In this document: positions 61,207 through 64,000 of the stretch, in pieces
How the letters are laid out: the number at the start of each line of letters is the position of its first letter
How positions within the stretch are numbered: the stretch's first letter is position 1
Source of the DNA: RPQJ01 sp963731105
GTDB taxonomy: Bacteria > Pseudomonadota > Gammaproteobacteria > Steroidobacterales > Steroidobacteraceae
Direction of reading: 5' to 3'
DNA length: 64,000 bases
Assembly (NCBI GenBank): GCA_963731105.1
Contig: CAVSUM010000005.1
Coordinates: 62,001-126,000 of the forward strand
Position numbers and translations under genes: made by a program
Notes under the pieces: generated by a model
Told to the model about the DNA's origin: nothing
The model's database searches: none
Seen by the model: only the letters and a program-made list of their open reading frames with translations

Positions 61207-63660
61207 TCAGTGCACCAGGGTCGCCGCGCTGCCGAGCAGCGCCGCGCAGCTCGCCTTGGCGATGGTTTCGGTCCGGCCCGCCGGGCAACTGCCGCCGCAG
61301 GCGGCGAGGCGGGAGATCAGCGCGTCGAGGTCGCCACGGACCTGGGCCGCGTTCGGTTCGGTCCCGACGCCCTGCGCGAGCATTCGGCCGACCAGCGCGT
61401 CGAGCACGATCGCCCGGCCGGTCGTGCCGAAGGCCTGCGCCGGCGCGGCGCTGAAGTCGAAGCCCGGGAAATAGGCGGCGCGGGCACCGGGGTCCTCCAC
61501 GAGCGCGTCGCAGTACTGGATCGCGAGCTGCGCGATCGCGACCGGGTGCGCCGAGACGAAGGTGTCTATGCTCTCGACGGTCGGCAGCGCCTGCTTGACC
61601 CGCTCGTAGGTCGCCTTCACCTGTGGCCGCGCCTGGCTCACGCCGGTGAGTTCGGCCATGGTCGCGTTGATCTCGTCGAAGATCCGCAGGCCCACGTCCG
61701 GGGAGCGCCGCACGTCGGGCGGCGGCGCGGGTGCGAGCGGCACCGGCTCGGTACGCACGTTGCGGCGTCCGCCGATGACGTCGAAGGTGAGGAAGAACTC
61801 GTCGGCCTCCGGTCCCTTCTGCAGCCCGATGACGGTACCGATCTTCGACAGCGGCTGGCCCAGCGGCCCGTACTGCGAGTCGGTGATCGCCGTGTCGAGG
61901 GACCGGTAGGCCTGGCCGACCTCGGCCTCGCTGCCGTTGATGCCGATGCGCATGCCGGCCAGCGGTATGTTGCCGGGCCGCGCCGCCGGGTCGAGGCTGA
62001 TGAATGACGGCTTGTTGAAGAGGTAGCCGTAGCTGTCGAACTGACTCACCTCGAACAGGATGTAGGCCTGCGGCACGTCGACGAGGTGGCTCACCGAGAA
62101 CAGCAGGTAGTACTTCTCGCCCACGCCCGCCTCGAAGTTCTTGCGCACCTGGTCCGGCGTGAGGGCCCGGTTGTGCACCGCGACCAGCCGGAAGATGCCC
62201 TGGAACTGTCGGTCGCCCGATACTTCGTTGCCGAGCACGAACGCGAAGGTGTCGTCCCAGTCCGCCAGCGTCCCGCCACGCGACGGGTCCGCATCCTCGG
62301 TGTACTCGCCGTTCACGTAGATGCGTCGCCCGTTGACCGGGTCGTAGGTCGCGACGACGTGCTGCAGCGTCGCCTGCAGGTCCTCGTCGTCGGCCGACGT
62401 GGTGAGCTTCGGGTCGCCGGCGACATTGGTGGTGCTCGACCGGTTGTAGAAGTCGTAGCTGTAGAGCGTCTGGCCGAGCATGAAGTTACGGGTCGTCGTG
62501 CCGCCCGAGTAGGACACGATCCGCGCGTCCTCCTGCGCGACGTTGCCGGGGGCCACCCAGGCCTCGATCGAGAACTCGCCGGTGGCCTTGATGAGGTCGT
62601 GGAGCTTGCGGCTCGCGGCCGTGGTGCCCTGGGCCTTGCCGCGCCTGACGTTGATGCCCCAGCCGCCGACCCAGGCGACGTCGCCCGAGAGGGTCAGGTT
62701 GAGCGCGGGCTCGGTACCGCTCGTGTCATATGCCACGCTGCCGCTGCCGGTCTTGAACTCCCAGAGCCCGATGACGTTGCTGTTGTAGCGGTTGCCGCCG
62801 CTCGCGACGATACCGTCGCGGAGCCCGAGTGCCTTCGACAGCACCAGCGAAGGATCGACCTGCGTCGGGGCGATCGAGCCCGCGAACGCGCGGACCGCTG
62901 CTTCCATTGCAGCCGAGTTCGCCGCGCAGTCGCTCCAGCAGTTGTGGAACTCGGTGCGCAGGCGCACGACGAGCCGCGACGTCTCGGGCTGGTCGAGGTT
63001 GATCTTCACGCGGACCGCCGCGTACGCGTCGTTCACGTCGCTCGAGGCGAAGAACGGCGACTGCCCGTTGGCCGCGGACGGTGAATGGCAGCGCGAGCAG
63101 TACTCCACGAGCAGCGGATGCACGGTCGTGGCGAAAAGGCCGGGTGCCGCCGGGAAGCTCTTGCTGGCGCCCGGGTCGCGGAGCGCAGGCGGCTTGAGCT
63201 CGACTCCGGCCAGCCCGCCGGCCGTCGCGCCGCCCCAGTTCCTGATCCAGGTGGTGATGATGTCGGCGCAGGCGGCGGCGCTCGCCAGCCAGCAGTTGTG
63301 CCCGCCGGCCACCTTGGTGACCATCCGCGAGTCGCGCGGCGAGTCGAGCGTCACGACGCCGTTCGCGGCGGCGTAGGCCAGGTTGATGTCGTCCTGGCGC
63401 ACGAACTGCGGGGCCTGCCCGCCCTGCGTGTGGCACTGCCCGCAGCGGTTGCTCGCCTTGAGGTTGTCCCACACGTTCACCTTGAACGACTGGACGTCGG
63501 CCGTGGCCGGCGGCGGGCCACTGTAGGTCGGCGGTTCGCCCCCGGAGGTGACCGGATTCTCGACCGTCTCGGCGCCACCCCCGCAGCCGGCGAGCAGTGC
63601 AAGCAGTCCGCAGGTGGCGAGGAACCGGGTCACCCGCGTTGGTGAAACGACACTGCGCAT
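61207..63660 (-). CDS. Cytochrome c-like lipoprotein with LamG-type domain
   Basis: This 817-residue lipoprotein (lipobox LLALLAGCGGG) has an N-terminal part with two similar units, each with a heme motif and a later HNCW: CGQCHTQGG to GGHNCWLAS, and CSRCHSPSA to EFHNCWSDC. A LamG/concanavalin-like domain follows (SIEAWVAPGNVAQEDARIVS, HVVATYDPVNGRRIYVNGEY), then a helical C-terminal region. Two c-type hemes are expected, in the periplasm or on the outer membrane. The downstream partner is the Tat-exported DUF1501 gene. Confidence 0.85.
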   Translation of the reverse strand: MRSVVSPTRVTRFLATCGLLALLAGCGGGAETVENPVTSGGEPPTYSGPPPATADVQSFKVNVWDNLKASNRCGQCHTQGGQAPQFVRQDDINLAYAAANGVVTLDSPRDSRMVTKVAGGHNCWLASAAACADIITTWIRNWGGATAGGLAGVELKPPALRDPGASKSFPAAPGLFATTVHPLLVEYCSRCHSPSAANGQSPFFASSDVNDAYAAVRVKINLDQPETSRLVVRLRTEFHNCWSDCAANSAAMEAAVRAFAGSIAPTQVDPSLVLSKALGLRDGIVASGGNRYNSNVIGLWEFKTGSGSVAYDTSGTEPALNLTLSGDVAWVGGWGINVRRGKAQGTTAASRKLHDLIKATGEFSIEAWVAPGNVAQEDARIVSYSGGTTTRNFMLGQTLYSYDFYNRSSTTNVAGDPKLTTSADDEDLQATLQHVVATYDPVNGRRIYVNGEYTEDADPSRGGTLADWDDTFAFVLGNEVSGDRQFQGIFRLVAVHNRALTPDQVRKNFEAGVGEKYYLLFSVSHLVDVPQAYILFEVSQFDSYGYLFNKPSFISLDPAARPGNIPLAGMRIGINGSEAEVGQAYRSLDTAITDSQYGPLGQPLSKIGTVIGLQKGPEADEFFLTFDVIGGRRNVRTEPVPLAPAPPPDVRRSPDVGLRIFDEINATMAELTGVSQARPQVKATYERVKQALPTVESIDTFVSAHPVAIAQLAIQYCDALVEDPGARAAYFPGFDFSAAPAQAFGTTGRAIVLDALVGRMLAQGVGTEPNAAQVRGDLDALISRLAACGGSCPAGRTETIAKASCAALLGSAATLVH

Positions 63661-63669
63661 GACGTTCTC

Positions 63670-64000
63670 CTAGTCGCCGCTGCAGTAGGTGGCCGCCTCG
63701 GCGAACACCCGCTTCAGTCGGTACCCGTTCGACCTGAACGACGCCGTCATCGCATCCACCCGCGCCCGGTCCGCAGCGTCGCTCGGCGGTCGGAAGCAGA
63801 CGTTGCGGAATACCTTCTCGACCTGGCAGCGTGCGAAACGCTCGCTGTGCGCGAGTTCCCGCCCAAGCGACTTCGCTCCGCGCCCGCGGCCGGGCAGCGA
63901 GGGATCCCAGCCCAGCAGCGTGTTGCGGCCGTTGCGCCAGTAGTTCTCCCAGCTGTCGTCCGGCGTCACGTAGCCCGGCGGAAAAGTGTCGTCGTTGTGG
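63670..64000 (-). CDS. Hypothetical protein, C-terminal part only (5' end outside window)
   Basis: The open frame reaches the window edge (HNDDTFPPGYVTPDDSWENY) and ends at 63670, 9 bases before the lipoprotein start. The visible 110 residues include FARCQVEKVFRNVCFRPPSD and SNGYRLKRVFAEAATYC, reminiscent of C-terminal segments of DUF1585/DUF1592-type cytochrome-associated proteins. It is probably the first known member of the operon with the lipoprotein and DUF1501 genes. The assignment is weak. Confidence 0.55.
   Translation of the reverse strand, partial: HNDDTFPPGYVTPDDSWENYWRNGRNTLLGWDPSLPGRGRGAKSLGRELAHSERFARCQVEKVFRNVCFRPPSDAADRARVDAMTASFRSNGYRLKRVFAEAATYCSGD

Overview
The window is a GC-rich, densely packed stretch of a bacterial chromosome, most likely from a gammaproteobacterium. 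The strongest evidence is gene order. A type IV minor-pilin operon is followed by ispH-lspA-ileS-ribF-murJ and rpsT, and then obgE-rpmA-rplU-ispB, which is the arrangement known from Pseudomonas, here without fkpB and pilY1. Codon use and the gene set would fit a Nevskiales/Steroidobacterales/Xanthomonadales-type lineage, but that is inference.

Layout. 0-2.2 kb: grxD, a DUF1289 protein, a small membrane protein and nadC. 2.1-2.5 kb: a non-coding block of nested perfect palindromes. 2.5-5.2 kb: a GAF-PAS-PAS-GGDEF-EAL protein. 5.3-13.7 kb: an envelope-lipid region with ArnT-like and GT2 glycosyltransferases, a short CDF transporter, a DUF374 acyltransferase, a phosphopantetheinyl transferase, a fatty acyl-AMP ligase fused to an acyl carrier domain, and two LpxL-type acyltransferases. 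Its convergent gene ends carry paired inverted heptamer repeats that also encode the protein C-termini. 13.8-31 kb: tRNA-Thr, a Fur-family regulator, minor pilins and the housekeeping block, then tRNA-Pro, a CorC-like protein, a CurA-type reductase and a NUDT19-like Nudix hydrolase. 31-45.7 kb: a histone H1-like protein, ppc, a CoA-transferase, an SdsA1-like alkylsulfatase with a divergent LysR regulator, a heavily frame-broken secreted protein, a SYLF protein, MarC, a methyltransferase, a small kinase and a PlpD-like patatin/outer-membrane protein. 45.7-64 kb: a TonB-dependent receptor facing a tightly overlapping operon (thioredoxin-like, two TPR proteins, two small exported proteins, ExbB, two ExbD, AgmX/TonB-like), then ApbE, a methyltransferase, a Tat-exported DUF1501 protein and a cytochrome-like lipoprotein.

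The most striking element is a class I cyclic di-GMP (GEMM-I) riboswitch directly upstream of the thioredoxin/TPR/ExbB-ExbD-ExbD/AgmX operon. It implies that a proton-driven, envelope-spanning machine of unknown function answers to cyclic di-GMP, the messenger handled by the GGDEF-EAL protein at 2.5-5.2 kb.

A caution applies throughout. At least a dozen otherwise conserved genes, including the essential ileS and nadC, are interrupted by apparent single-base frameshifts. This many breaks in unrelated genes looks like an indel-prone sequence or assembly rather than real gene decay, so affected genes are given as full spans with the break position noted.
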